DNA from: JALEFZ01 sp039820545
Lineage (GTDB): Bacteria > Bacteroidota > Bacteroidia > J057
Assembly: GCA_039820545.1 (NCBI GenBank)
Contig: JBCBPW010000011.1
Span: 1 to 64,000 of the forward strand
DNA: 64,000 nt
Reading direction: 5' to 3'
A program made the position numbers and the translations under genes. The notes under the pieces were generated by a model. It was not told where the DNA came from and searched no databases. It saw only the letters and a list, made by a program, of their open reading frames with translations. Within the stretch, counting starts at the first letter, position 1; every line of letters begins with the position of its first letter. Below, in pieces: positions 1-8,553 of this stretch.

Positions 1-2
1 AT

Positions 3-230
3 GGAGCCTACATAGGTGCGACTGCTTCAAAAGCCATGAGGAATACGATGTTGTTCTCGACGATCATGGTATTTCTTCCTGCCTACTACCTCTCGTTGCC
101 TTGGTTAGAGGATCATGCCCTTTGGTTTTCCATGCTTATGTTCATGTTGGCTCGTACAGGATCCATGGCATATTTGGCCTCGCGCAATTTACGCATCAAG
201 TCCAATGTGGGGCAAACTTATCGAAAATGA
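3..230 (+). CDS. MATE family efflux transporter, C-terminal fragment
   Basis: The frame is open from the window edge, so this is the last 75 codons of a longer gene. It reads GAYIGATASKAMRNTM and then two hydrophobic stretches, ending in a short basic tail. The pattern (D)G-x-x-IGAT-x-x-x-x-MRN followed by a membrane segment and 'LW..ML.FMLART' is the last part of DinF/NorM-type MATE exporters, which are inner-membrane Na+ or H+ coupled multidrug antiporters. The substrate cannot be told from this fragment. The gene ends about 220 bp before the next gene on the same strand, and no terminator hairpin was seen there. Confidence 0.75.
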   Translation, partial: GAYIGATASKAMRNTMLFSTIMVFLPAYYLSLPWLEDHALWFSMLMFMLARTGSMAYLASRNLRIKSNVGQTYRK

Positions 231-449
231 AAGATTTATCATATGATAATCGCTTGATTAAAGTGGAATTTTGAACTACAATTTCCTCAAGAAAATAAGA
301 AGTAAAACCCTTGATAGTTAATCGCTTATTAGATTTACTACAAATTCCTCCTACAAAATATTTGGTTTTTTTCACGTTACCCTTTGAAAAAAGTTTCCAT
401 TTCTGAATCGGCGTCAATACATATACTAGGGATATGAAACAATAACGCC

Positions 450-1385
450 ATGAAAAACGCACCTACAACAACACGCCAGCGATGTCTGGATTTACAGGAA
501 GAAGTTACTTATATTTTTCGTATCATATCTTCTGGTTCTCAAAAATTCCAAGCACGTGCTCTTGCGCGTTTTCTTACCAAGTCTGCAAAATTTACATCTT
601 CGCAACCTTTAAGAGGGATTTTATCCGATTATGCACTCACTCAGGTACAACAGTTGATCTACCTACTCATCGACCGTAATTTTATCAATGAATCAAGCAA
701 TGCCTTATTCTTGACAGAAAAAGGGAGAAGATATTTACTCCAACCACAGCCTGTCATGGTATGGGAAAATCAATTGAGGTTGAAATCTATGGAGCGTTCT
801 CTCTATCAAGCGTTGCGGAAACTTCGACAGTTGCTCGGGACCAAGGAAGAGGTTAGACCTTACATCATTTTTCCTGATCATTCGATGGATGAACTCGTGC
901 GTAAACTTCCCCAAGACCTGGATGAACTACAACAAATCTATGGCTGGGGTCCCAACAGGTGCAATAAATATGGAGCAGCGGTCTTATCCTGCATACAGGA
1001 AATAAAAGCAGCGCACAAAAATTCTCGCTTTCAGGAACTCCTTAGTAGAAGTAAACGCAACAGCTATCAGGAAGTCAAAAGCCTCTATCTCGCAGGAGAG
1101 AGTCCTCAAGCCATTGCAGACAAACGGAAGGTGAAAGTCAGTACTGTCCAAAATATGCTGTCTGAATTATACGAAATTGGAGAGGTGGATATGTACCCCT
1201 GGATTGAACAGAATATTCCTCCTTCAATATTTGAAAAGGGAGCAGATTATTTTCGACAAAATAAAAATTCCCGAATCAAGGATGCTTTTCGCCAGCTCGG
1301 GATTGATTATGAGATATTGAAACTATGTAGGCTTTATGTCTCTCAAGTGCAAGAAAGAGAAGAGGAGTTTTCTATCCAGGAATAG
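450..1385 (+). CDS. RecQ C-terminal-like protein (RQC-HRDC-HTH) without helicase
   Basis: A 311-residue protein. Residues about 15-105 resemble the RQC winged helix of RecQ (a run ending 'ALFLTEKGRRYLLQPQPV', like the RecQ wing 'LKLTEKGR..L'). Residues about 115-190 resemble an HRDC domain ('RPYIIFPDHSMDELVRKLP', then 'IYGWGPNRCNKYG'). Residues about 205-260 match the helix-turn-helix that follows HRDC in long RecQs ('YQEVKSLYLAGESPQAIADK'). No Walker A or DExH motif is present, and the 220 bp upstream hold no helicase remnant. The protein likely binds DNA; its role is unknown. It could work in trans with a RecQ or be a regulator. A same-length, same-architecture paralogue follows 182 bp downstream. 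Confidence 0.7.
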   Translation: MKNAPTTTRQRCLDLQEEVTYIFRIISSGSQKFQARALARFLTKSAKFTSSQPLRGILSDYALTQVQQLIYLLIDRNFINESSNALFLTEKGRRYLLQPQPVMVWENQLRLKSMERSLYQALRKLRQLLGTKEEVRPYIIFPDHSMDELVRKLPQDLDELQQIYGWGPNRCNKYGAAVLSCIQEIKAAHKNSRFQELLSRSKRNSYQEVKSLYLAGESPQAIADKRKVKVSTVQNMLSELYEIGEVDMYPWIEQNIPPSIFEKGADYFRQNKNSRIKDAFRQLGIDYEILKLCRLYVSQVQEREEEFSIQE

Positions 1386-1567
1386 CAGGATACACTTTTC
1401 TTAATCTAGATATAAGACTGCAATAGACCTACAGCACGACATAATTTAGGCTCTGGCTGCACAACCTGAAGACACAACCCATACTTTCCTTTTCCCTTTA
1501 GTATCACCTCCACTCTCCAGAAGAGAAGGAGCAGCTCAATCTTTACTGAAATTTAACCTAAAAACTC

Positions 1568-2503
1568 ATGGAAAATCCAGGAATGGAAAAAGTGAACCTG
1601 CAACATGAAGCAACAGCGATCTTTAAGACCGTCAAGCTATTAGAGAAGCCCTATTCTGCCAATTATATCATCAACCTTCTTCTAGGGAATACAAACTTTC
1701 AACTGCGTGCCTCGACACACCAAAATCTGGAAACCTTTGGTGTATTAGAAGATCATCATTTCTCCTATCTGGAAGATATCATCAAGCTCTTACTTTCCAG
1801 GACCTATCTGCTTGTCATCAATAAGGTATATGGAACCCTCGCCTTGAGCATGCAGGGAGAACGCTTCCTAGCTAAGCCTTATGCACTCGAAGTGAGTAAG
1901 TTTATCCTCTACAGGCCTTGGCATGAAATCTACCTCTCCAAGAAACTCAAAGATTGGCGACTTGCAGTAGCAGATAGAGAGGAAAAAAAGCCCTATGAGA
2001 TCATGACGAATTATGTCCTGAGCCAAGTTATGCTCGTCTTTCCTTTGAGCCCTATGGAGGTATCTAGAATTATAGGAACCGACGGACTAAATAGCCAAGC
2101 AATAGATGAGTTGGTTCAGATTATCAAAGACTTACAAGCGAAAAAAGCAGAAGACGAACGCTCAGGGCTCTACCGAAAAGTCTATTCCAAGCGTTACCGA
2201 AAGATCAAGGAGTTATTCGAAGCTGATATTGAGCTAGATGAAATCAGCCGTCGTCAAGGAGTGGAACCAAGAGCGCTACGTGAAGCACTGCTCCAACTTC
2301 ACCAAACCAAAGAGATTGATATTCGTCCGTGGGTTGAGCGACATGTATCATCAACAGATCTCCATCGTGGGACAGCCTATTTCAGAGAGGCAGAGGATAA
2401 GCGCCTTAGTCATGCTAAGGAAGTACTCGATATGGACTACGATACACTTGCGTGGTGTAAGGCATACATTTTCCACGAGGAACGAGATGTACTGGGGGTT
2501 TGA
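1568..2503 (+). CDS. RecQ C-terminal-like protein (RQC-HRDC-HTH), paralogue of the upstream gene
   Basis: Also 311 residues. The N-terminus matches RQC more clearly than its neighbour: 'FKTVKLLEKPYSANYIINLL' then 'LRASTHQNLETFGVLED', the counterpart of the RecQ segment around 'GxxyvidvLrG..n.ki...gH..ls..G'. An HRDC-like segment follows at about residues 135-195 ('KKPYEIMTNYVLSQVMLVFP'), then an HTH at about 215-265 ('LFEADIELDEISRRQGVEPR'). There are no helicase motifs. An in-frame ATG five codons in (1583) is an alternative start. The gene ends at a strong hairpin separating it from the convergent CHAT-like gene. Its function is not known; DNA binding is inferred from the domains. Confidence 0.7.
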   Translation: MENPGMEKVNLQHEATAIFKTVKLLEKPYSANYIINLLLGNTNFQLRASTHQNLETFGVLEDHHFSYLEDIIKLLLSRTYLLVINKVYGTLALSMQGERFLAKPYALEVSKFILYRPWHEIYLSKKLKDWRLAVADREEKKPYEIMTNYVLSQVMLVFPLSPMEVSRIIGTDGLNSQAIDELVQIIKDLQAKKAEDERSGLYRKVYSKRYRKIKELFEADIELDEISRRQGVEPRALREALLQLHQTKEIDIRPWVERHVSSTDLHRGTAYFREAEDKRLSHAKEVLDMDYDTLAWCKAYIFHEERDVLGV

Positions 2504-2538
2504 TTTTGTATTTCTTTTTTATCTGTTGTATGGTGAAT

Positions 2539-2576
2539 GAGGGTGAAGCAGGCGCCTTCGGGCGCTCTTCACCCTC
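2539..2576. terminator. Bidirectional hairpin between convergent genes
   Basis: A perfect 10-bp outer stem (GAGGGTGAAG at 2539-2548 with CTTCACCCTC at 2567-2576) encloses a second GC-rich stem, GCGCC-TTCG-GGCGC. It sits between the stop at 2503 and the convergent stop at 2608. There is no long T-run on either side, so termination efficiency is uncertain, but the position and UUCG-type loop fit a shared terminator. Confidence 0.65.
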
Positions 2577-2607
2577 TGATTATTTCATCCAACAATACTG
2601 GAAGCAT

Positions 2608-3453
2608 CTAATGCGTCCAAGAGGCCAGGACCATCGATATTTCGGGGGCCTGTTTGATGCTCAGCGCGATGCTGACAGCGATGATCCCTACGACTAGCGC
2701 AAAAAACGCTAAGCGTGATCCTGTACGCAGTCTTTTCTTGTATTGAGCTGTGAAGTACTTGTGATCTATAGGAAAGGGAATCACAGGTCTTTTGGGAGGC
2801 CTTTGCTTGATTTTTTCCATGTTCTCTTCAAACCCATAAACGCCCCACGGGAGCACGTCATTATCTGACTCCTCGTAGTTCCAGGTACATCGATCTTCGA
2901 TCACGTCATATTGGGTAGGGTGAAAAGCGAAATTTCGGTAGGTACGAATGAGCATATTGCACGCTTCCTTAATGGAGGAGCCTCTATGCAAGGCTTGGTA
3001 GAACTTTGAAGCGATATGCGCAGATGTATCACTCGGTCCTTCACTGTGGGTAGCCATGACTGCTGGTACATCCTTCTTTAGGAAGAACTCTACCCAGTCT
3101 TTTGTCGCGCAGCCACTCAAAAATACCACTTTGAGATTGGGTAAGCGATCAATGAAGCGACTCAATTCAGGCATCAGTACCGAAGTTTCAAAATCTTCCG
3201 ATTCGAAGGCGAGACGTCCTGCCTGTGGTTGTCCTACAAAGTGTAGGATTTCTATTTGACGATGGAGACCATAGGTATCGAGAAGATCCAGAAAGTATTT
3301 GTTGGATCTATTTCCCTTTTCGATGGCTTTGTACCTATGGAAAGTACCTTTGGGTTGAAGGATGCGGGCAAGATGTTTACGCTCATGTACATAGGGGCGT
3401 ATTCGTCTTTTACCCTGGTAAGAGTTGACGCAAGCAAGGAATACAATGGGCAT
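2608..3453 (-). CDS. Membrane-anchored CHAT-like protein, catalytic His lost
   Basis: 281 residues from ATG 3453 (a further ATG at 3471 adds six residues). The fold signature is that of CHAT proteases: 'PIVFLACVN' at the N-terminus, 'IEILHFVGQPQ' where active members have HF-x-GH, and 'LKVVFLSGCATKDW' carrying the Cys. Numbering from ATG 3453, the His position is Gln75, while Cys115 is kept. A 'DVPAVMAT' strand and a 'FYQALHRGSSIKEAC' helix follow as in the family. A single transmembrane helix lies at about residues 247-265 with a short C-terminal tail, so the CHAT part should face the cytoplasm. With Q75 it is probably not an active protease, although a Cys-only activity cannot be excluded. 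The next gene upstream (3709-4518) is a paralogue. Confidence 0.7.
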   Translation of the reverse strand: MPIVFLACVNSYQGKRRIRPYVHERKHLARILQPKGTFHRYKAIEKGNRSNKYFLDLLDTYGLHRQIEILHFVGQPQAGRLAFESEDFETSVLMPELSRFIDRLPNLKVVFLSGCATKDWVEFFLKKDVPAVMATHSEGPSDTSAHIASKFYQALHRGSSIKEACNMLIRTYRNFAFHPTQYDVIEDRCTWNYEESDNDVLPWGVYGFEENMEKIKQRPPKRPVIPFPIDHKYFTAQYKKRLRTGSRLAFFALVVGIIAVSIALSIKQAPEISMVLASWTH

Positions 3454-3708
3454 TCGCTCAGATCGAAGCATGATAGGTTTGGATTACAAGTGAGAACGAA
3501 GCAGATAATTGAGTTTCAGTAGGTGTGTGTCAAGTGGGAGAATCAGTAAAGAAGGGCTTTAACGATCGGTAGCTGCTTTCTGGCTTCTCCCAATACAAAA
3601 ACAAGTGAGATAAATTTATTTTTATAGAAAAATAAGTATGTGTAAAATAAATTTATGAAAACATAATTTATCAATAAAGTAAAAAGAACTGCACTTTTTG
3701 TCAAATCC

Positions 3709-4518
3709 TTACATAGATATTCCTAAGATTTGGAGCAACATGAAGATGAGAAAGCCCATCATTAGGAAAGTCAATACACCCAGACCCACACGACGAATGC
3801 GCCTTTGACGGATTTGTCCTTGCCCTACATTTGCTGTGGATTTGACTTTGGGAATCGGAAGCTGCCAGCCGAGATCCGCCCTGTGCTCCAGGGCATAAAC
3901 ACCCCATGCGATTTTATTTTTTTCTAGATGAATACGCCGACCTTTCCAATCAAATGAATTGGCTTCGATGTCATATGCTACAGGCTGTAAGACAAAGTGT
4001 TGGGGATAGTTTTCCTTCACCAAGGTAAGGGCCTCTCTCAGCATTTCGCCCTTGCCCATAGCCGCATAAAATCCGTTGGCAATCTCTTTGACAAACTGTC
4101 GATTTTGGGTAGTATCTGTCGCGATGATGGCGGGAATGTCTCTATTAAGTAGCGTCTCTAACAAGTTGGGCGAAGCAAATCCACTGAGATACAATGTCTG
4201 TAAGTAGGGAAACTGGCCGATCTTTGCAGCGAAATCAAGGTCATCATCGAAACCAGGCAGCCAACTAGACTCCGCCGATCCTGCCAGATGAATCAACTTC
4301 ACCGATGGATTGAATTTATATTCATGAATGACATCTACCAGGGAGTGAGATCCCAAAGGCCATGCGCGAATCAATTCAAAACTCTCTAGGACGGCATATC
4401 TCAAGAGCAACTCCTCGATCATCTGCAACTCCTGCGTAATGCGCCGCAATTGCTGTTGATTTCGGATCGCTTGAGGGCTTCCGAGAATGATGATAGGTAT
4501 TTCTGCATATGTATCCAT
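3709..4518 (-). CDS. Membrane-anchored CHAT-like pseudo-protease
   Basis: 269 residues, the same plan as the downstream gene: an N-terminal caspase-like domain followed by one transmembrane helix at about 244-266. The family landmarks are visible: 'VKLIHLAGSAES' (Ser81 at the catalytic His position), 'LYLSGFASPNLLETLLNRDI' (Phe114 at the Cys position), 'IPAIIATDT', 'GFYAAMGKGEMLREAL' and 'IAWGVYALEH'. Both catalytic residues are gone, so this should be a non-catalytic scaffold or receptor. A basic stretch RQRRIRR precedes the membrane helix, consistent with a cytoplasmic N-terminal domain. The 237 bp between the two genes are AT-rich with nothing recognised. Confidence 0.65.
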   Translation of the reverse strand: MDTYAEIPIIILGSPQAIRNQQQLRRITQELQMIEELLLRYAVLESFELIRAWPLGSHSLVDVIHEYKFNPSVKLIHLAGSAESSWLPGFDDDLDFAAKIGQFPYLQTLYLSGFASPNLLETLLNRDIPAIIATDTTQNRQFVKEIANGFYAAMGKGEMLREALTLVKENYPQHFVLQPVAYDIEANSFDWKGRRIHLEKNKIAWGVYALEHRADLGWQLPIPKVKSTANVGQGQIRQRRIRRVGLGVLTFLMMGFLIFMLLQILGISM

Positions 4519-4764
4519 GAAAGATCCAGTTTATAAGGATTTGTCCACAACCTTTGTTGAGAAGAAATGGGTGAGACTTATCGTGTGGTTTAATAATATA
4601 CGCCTAGGTTGAAGAACGATTTAGCCTCTCACAATCAAGGCACATTACCACTAAGGAGCCTGAACAATTTCGAAAGGATAGGATAATATTCTGCCGTATT
4701 TATCCACTTAATATTACGGATTATAGGGATTTGGCGTAATTTAACCTTCATTAAAAGAAAAAAT

Positions 4765-6732
4765 ATGAGAATATACTGGCTGCTGGTATGGATGATCGGT
4801 TTTCAGGTGATGGCTACTTACGCACAATCTGAAAGCAAAGGACTCCCCATAAGGGACGAATTTCAGCGTGCAGTAGATAAGGGTAGCAGGACCATGAAGG
4901 GGCTTCCAGGTCCCAATTATTTCCAGAATCATGCAGATTATGACATCAAAGTGGAAGTTGTCCCCAATGACGCTGCTCAAAGTACCCGTATCATAGGCCA
5001 GGAATCTATCACCTACTACAATGAAAGCCCAGATGAGTTGGAGCAATTGGTCATCAGGCTTTTCCAGGACTTTTATCGCAAAAAAATAGGAGATGGGTTA
5101 GATCATGATTTTGGGCTCCAGAAGGAAGAGTTTACGCAGGGGGTGTTGATTGAATCGATCATCATCAATGGAGAACCTCTAGAAGAAGATGCCTACATAC
5201 GTACAGGCACCAACCTTTATATTCCTTTAGAGAATGCGTTGAAGACCAGGGATTCGATCCAGCTTGACATCTCTTGGTCCAACGAAATCACAAAAGGGAA
5301 CTCCGTCCGTATGGGAAGCTATCCTTCGAGTCGTGATCCAGAGAAACAGGCGTTTTTTGTTGCCTACTGGTATCCACAAATCGCTGTATATGACGACCTC
5401 TACGGCTGGGACGAAATCCAGTATACAGGTCTTGTAGAGCATTATCTCGATCTAAATGATTACAAGATTGAGATTACAGCACCCGAAGATTTCCTCGTGT
5501 GGTCTACAGGCATCCTCCAAAATTCTGATCAGATCCTGGCTTCGCCTTATCTCGATCGTTATCAACTCGCGCAGACTGTGGATACGGTCGTCCGTATCGT
5601 GGGGAGAAGAGACATTGAGCGCAAAGAAAGTGGAGAAACCACCTTTACAACCCAGGCTGCAGATGGCAAACATACATGGAAGTACACGGCCCCACAGGTG
5701 CCAGATGTAGCCTTCGCGCTCAGTAATTACTACTATTGGGATGCGACAAGCCTTATGATCGATGCACCTGCTCGCAAAGTAATTGTAGATGCTTGCTACA
5801 ACCCTGCGGCGCGCGATTTCAGGAGTGTGGCTGGTTTTGCGAGAGAAATTTTGGAGGATCTTTCGACAGAGATTCCAGGGATTCCCTATCCCTATGATCA
5901 GATGACGGTATTCAATGGAGATGTGATTGGAACAGGTGGAGGAATGGAATTTCCTATGATTGTCAATGATGGGTCCTCCTTTAGTCTCCGATATGCATTC
6001 AACTTGACCTACCATGAGATTGCCCATACCTACTTCCCTTTCTACATGGGGATCAATGAGCGGCGCTTTGCATGGATGGATGAGGGATGGGCCAGCCTCT
6101 TACCTGGAGATTTGGAAGTCGAGAAAGGCTATTCCTCCCTGCCCATGAGGAACAATGTATCGTCATATGAACGACTGGCTGGCAATCCCAAACTGAAGCC
6201 CTTGATGACGCCCTCCTACGAACTCAAACAAACGGCATATTATATCGGTGCGTATATGCACCCAGCTACAGCCTATCACATGTTGCGTGATGTCATGGGA
6301 GACAGCCTCTTTGTCGTTGGGATAAGGACCTATATTAATCGCTGGAAAGAGAAGCATCCACATCCTTACGACTTCTTTTTTACCTTTGATGAAGTTGCTG
6401 GTGAAGACCTCAGCTGGTTTTGGGAGCCATGGTTTTTTACCAACGGCATACCCGATCTGGGAATAGAATCCCTAACGATTAAAAAGAAGAGTCTCACAGC
6501 AGTCATTAAGAATAATGGTACACTCCCTACTCCTATCCACTTGGTTGTAGAGTTGAAAAATGGAGAGGAAGAAATTATTCACTATAGCCCCAGAGTCTGG
6601 AAGGATGGTGCAGAAGCCTTTACCATCGAGAAGAAATTTGATGCAAAAATTGTCGATGTCAATCTGGGCCGAGGGGATATCCCTGATAAATCCCAAAAGA
6701 ACAATGAGGGACGTAAATTTATGGATCAATAA
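4765..6732 (+). CDS. M1 family zinc metallopeptidase, secreted
   Basis: 655 residues. A signal peptide is present (MRIYWLLVWMIGFQVMATYAQ). The gluzincin site is intact: His417-Glu418-x-x-His421 in 'YHEIAHTYFP' and Glu440 in 'WMDEGWAS', the normal HExxH-18-E spacing. The exopeptidase motif reads GGGMEFPM near residue 391, in place of the usual GxMEN. The protein is therefore an aminopeptidase-like enzyme acting in the periplasm or at the cell surface; substrates are unknown. The C-terminal 100 residues look like a beta-sandwich. The gene stands alone, divergent from the CHAT-like pair and ending at a strong terminator shared with guaB. Confidence 0.85.
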   Translation: MRIYWLLVWMIGFQVMATYAQSESKGLPIRDEFQRAVDKGSRTMKGLPGPNYFQNHADYDIKVEVVPNDAAQSTRIIGQESITYYNESPDELEQLVIRLFQDFYRKKIGDGLDHDFGLQKEEFTQGVLIESIIINGEPLEEDAYIRTGTNLYIPLENALKTRDSIQLDISWSNEITKGNSVRMGSYPSSRDPEKQAFFVAYWYPQIAVYDDLYGWDEIQYTGLVEHYLDLNDYKIEITAPEDFLVWSTGILQNSDQILASPYLDRYQLAQTVDTVVRIVGRRDIERKESGETTFTTQAADGKHTWKYTAPQVPDVAFALSNYYYWDATSLMIDAPARKVIVDACYNPAARDFRSVAGFAREILEDLSTEIPGIPYPYDQMTVFNGDVIGTGGGMEFPMIVNDGSSFSLRYAFNLTYHEIAHTYFPFYMGINERRFAWMDEGWASLLPGDLEVEKGYSSLPMRNNVSSYERLAGNPKLKPLMTPSYELKQTAYYIGAYMHPATAYHMLRDVMGDSLFVVGIRTYINRWKEKHPHPYDFFFTFDEVAGEDLSWFWEPWFFTNGIPDLGIESLTIKKKSLTAVIKNNGTLPTPIHLVVELKNGEEEIIHYSPRVWKDGAEAFTIEKKFDAKIVDVNLGRGDIPDKSQKNNEGRKFMDQ

Positions 6733-6734
6733 AG

Positions 6735-6772
6735 AAGAAGGGTACGCGATTTTTCGCGCACCCTTCTTTTTT
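6735..6772. terminator. Bidirectional rho-independent terminator (M1 peptidase / guaB)
   Basis: The 14-bp arms 6735-6748 (AAGAAGGGTACGCG) and 6755-6768 are complementary except for one A-C mismatch, with a 6-nt AT loop. The right arm runs into TTTTTT (6767-6772) and the left arm is preceded by an A-rich tract, so it can act for both convergent genes. Confidence 0.85.
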
Positions 6773-6786
6773 CTGTATCAGCCCCT

Positions 6787-8259
6787 CTATCGTTTGGATG
6801 AATAGTTGGGTGCTTCTTTCACAATCGTGATATCATGTGGATGACTCTCACGTAGACCTGCGTTGCTGATACGGGTAAACATACATTCCTGTAGTTCGTC
6901 CATATTGCCTGCTCCACAGTATCCCATACCTGCTCTCAACCCTCCTTCTAGCTGGTAAAGTACCTCGGATACCTTGCCTTTGTAGGCTACGCGTCCGACG
7001 ATTCCCTCTGGTACGAGCTTTTTGATATCATCTTCTACATCCTGGAAGTAACGGTCTTTGGAACCTTCCTTCATCGCTTCTACTGAGCCCATTCCTCGGT
7101 ATGTCTTGAATCGACGGCCTTCGTAGAGGACTGTTTCACCTGGACTCTCGTCGGTTCCAGCAAAGAGACCACCTGCCATCACAGTGTGGGCACCTGCCGC
7201 AAGGGCTTTGACAATATCTCCAGAGTACTTGATCCCACCGTCTGCAATGATAGGAATCCCCGCGTCCTTGGCAACTTTTACTGCTTCCAATACAGCTGAA
7301 AGTTGAGGAACTCCGACTCCTGCGATGACCCGCGTCGTACAGATCGAACCTGGGCCTACACCTACCTTGATGCAGTCAGCTCCTGCGTCGATGAGTGCTG
7401 CTGTGCCCTCCTTTGTGGCGACATTGCCTGCAACCAACTGCATCTCAGGGAATGCTTTACGCACTTCCCGTATCATCTTCAAGACACCCGCCGAGTGTCC
7501 ATGCGCCGTATCGATCACGACTACATCTACTCCTGCTCGCTTGAGTGCTGTGATACGGTCAAATGTCTCGGCCTTCACACCTACAGCAGCTCCCACTCGC
7601 AAGCGTCCTAAACTATCTTTACAAGCATTGGGGAAGGTCTGTTTCTTGATGATGTCACGATAGGTAATCAAACCAATGAGCTTCCCATGTGGATCGACTA
7701 CAGGTAGCTTTTCTACACGAAAACGCTTGATCATCTCCTCTGCTTGCTCCAATGTAGTACCCTCAGGCGCAGTGATGAGGTTCTCTTTCGTCATGAGTTC
7801 AGACACTTTTCGACCGTCTGGCTCATGGAATCGCAAATCGCGATTTGTCAAAATCCCTACGAGCCGCTGGTTTTCGTCCACGATGGGAATGCCACCAATA
7901 CGATTCTCCGCCATAATCTGGGTCGCGCGCAACAGTGTATCATCTGCTTCTAGCGTAATAGGATCGACAATCAGACCACTTTCCGAACGCTTCACTTTGC
8001 GGACTTCTTCGGCCTGTCTTTCAATAGACATATTTTTATGGATGATGCCAATCCCACCTGATGCCGCCATCGCAATCGCCATGCGGTGCTCAGTCACGGT
8101 ATCCATCGCCGCACTGATAAAGGGAAGGTTGAGCTTGATCTCACGAGTGAGCTGGGTAGAAGTATTTACTTCTCTGGGTAAGACTTCTGAGTGTCGAGGT
8201 ATGAGGAGGACATCGTCATAAGTCAATCCGTCATACAAAATTTTGGAGTGTTTTGACAT
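6787..8259 (-). CDS. guaB: Inosine-5'-monophosphate dehydrogenase
   Basis: 490 residues from ATG 8259. The enzyme oxidises IMP to XMP with NAD+, the committed step of guanine nucleotide synthesis, in the cytoplasm as a tetramer or octamer. The (beta/alpha)8 core starts with 'YDGLTYDDVLLIP'. Two CBS modules follow at about residues 90-205. The catalytic loop 'GPGSICTTRVIAG' holds the nucleophilic Cys, and 'GGLRAGMGYCGAGNM' is the active-site region near the C-terminus. An in-frame ATG lies ten codons further upstream (8289), but it falls beside the -7 promoter element at 8291-8298, so the shorter start is preferred. Confidence 0.95.
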   Translation of the reverse strand: MSKHSKILYDGLTYDDVLLIPRHSEVLPREVNTSTQLTREIKLNLPFISAAMDTVTEHRMAIAMAASGGIGIIHKNMSIERQAEEVRKVKRSESGLIVDPITLEADDTLLRATQIMAENRIGGIPIVDENQRLVGILTNRDLRFHEPDGRKVSELMTKENLITAPEGTTLEQAEEMIKRFRVEKLPVVDPHGKLIGLITYRDIIKKQTFPNACKDSLGRLRVGAAVGVKAETFDRITALKRAGVDVVVIDTAHGHSAGVLKMIREVRKAFPEMQLVAGNVATKEGTAALIDAGADCIKVGVGPGSICTTRVIAGVGVPQLSAVLEAVKVAKDAGIPIIADGGIKYSGDIVKALAAGAHTVMAGGLFAGTDESPGETVLYEGRRFKTYRGMGSVEAMKEGSKDRYFQDVEDDIKKLVPEGIVGRVAYKGKVSEVLYQLEGGLRAGMGYCGAGNMDELQECMFTRISNAGLRESHPHDITIVKEAPNYSSKR

Positions 8260-8290
8260 AAGCAAATATCTAGTATCGACATTTGCCAAA

Positions 8291-8324
8291 CAAAGTTACA
8301 CAGATTTTGCTGTTTTTAGCAAAA
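8291..8324 (-). promoter_or_regulatory. guaB promoter, Bacteroidetes type
   Basis: On the minus strand TAACTTTG (complement of 8291-8298) matches the -7 consensus TAnnTTTG exactly. TTTTG (complement of 8320-8324) lies 21 nt upstream as a -33 element. Transcription should start near 8284, giving an untranslated leader of about 25 nt before ATG 8259. Confidence 0.65.
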
Positions 8325-8553
8325 GAATCGTCCTTCCAAAAGAAAGCAAAATAAGGAATCGCTCATTTTTGAGGGGAAATAGGAAGAGACGCATACGGAA
8401 AAGCTGCTAGTTGATGATCTGCATGAGGTTTTTGCAGAAGATTCAATCGAGAACTACAGGCTAGGCTCAAATTATTTTTTATAGGTTCTCCCAAAAAATA
8501 GACAGCCAGCATATTTCTATACTAGCCGTCCATCTTCCATATATGTTCTCCTA

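Noticed and set aside
8260..8289. Longer guaB start at 8289
   Set aside because: The extra codons lie between the start of the gene and the -7 element TAACTTTG; the transcript would begin downstream of that ATG, and the family starts at 'MSKHSKILYDG'.
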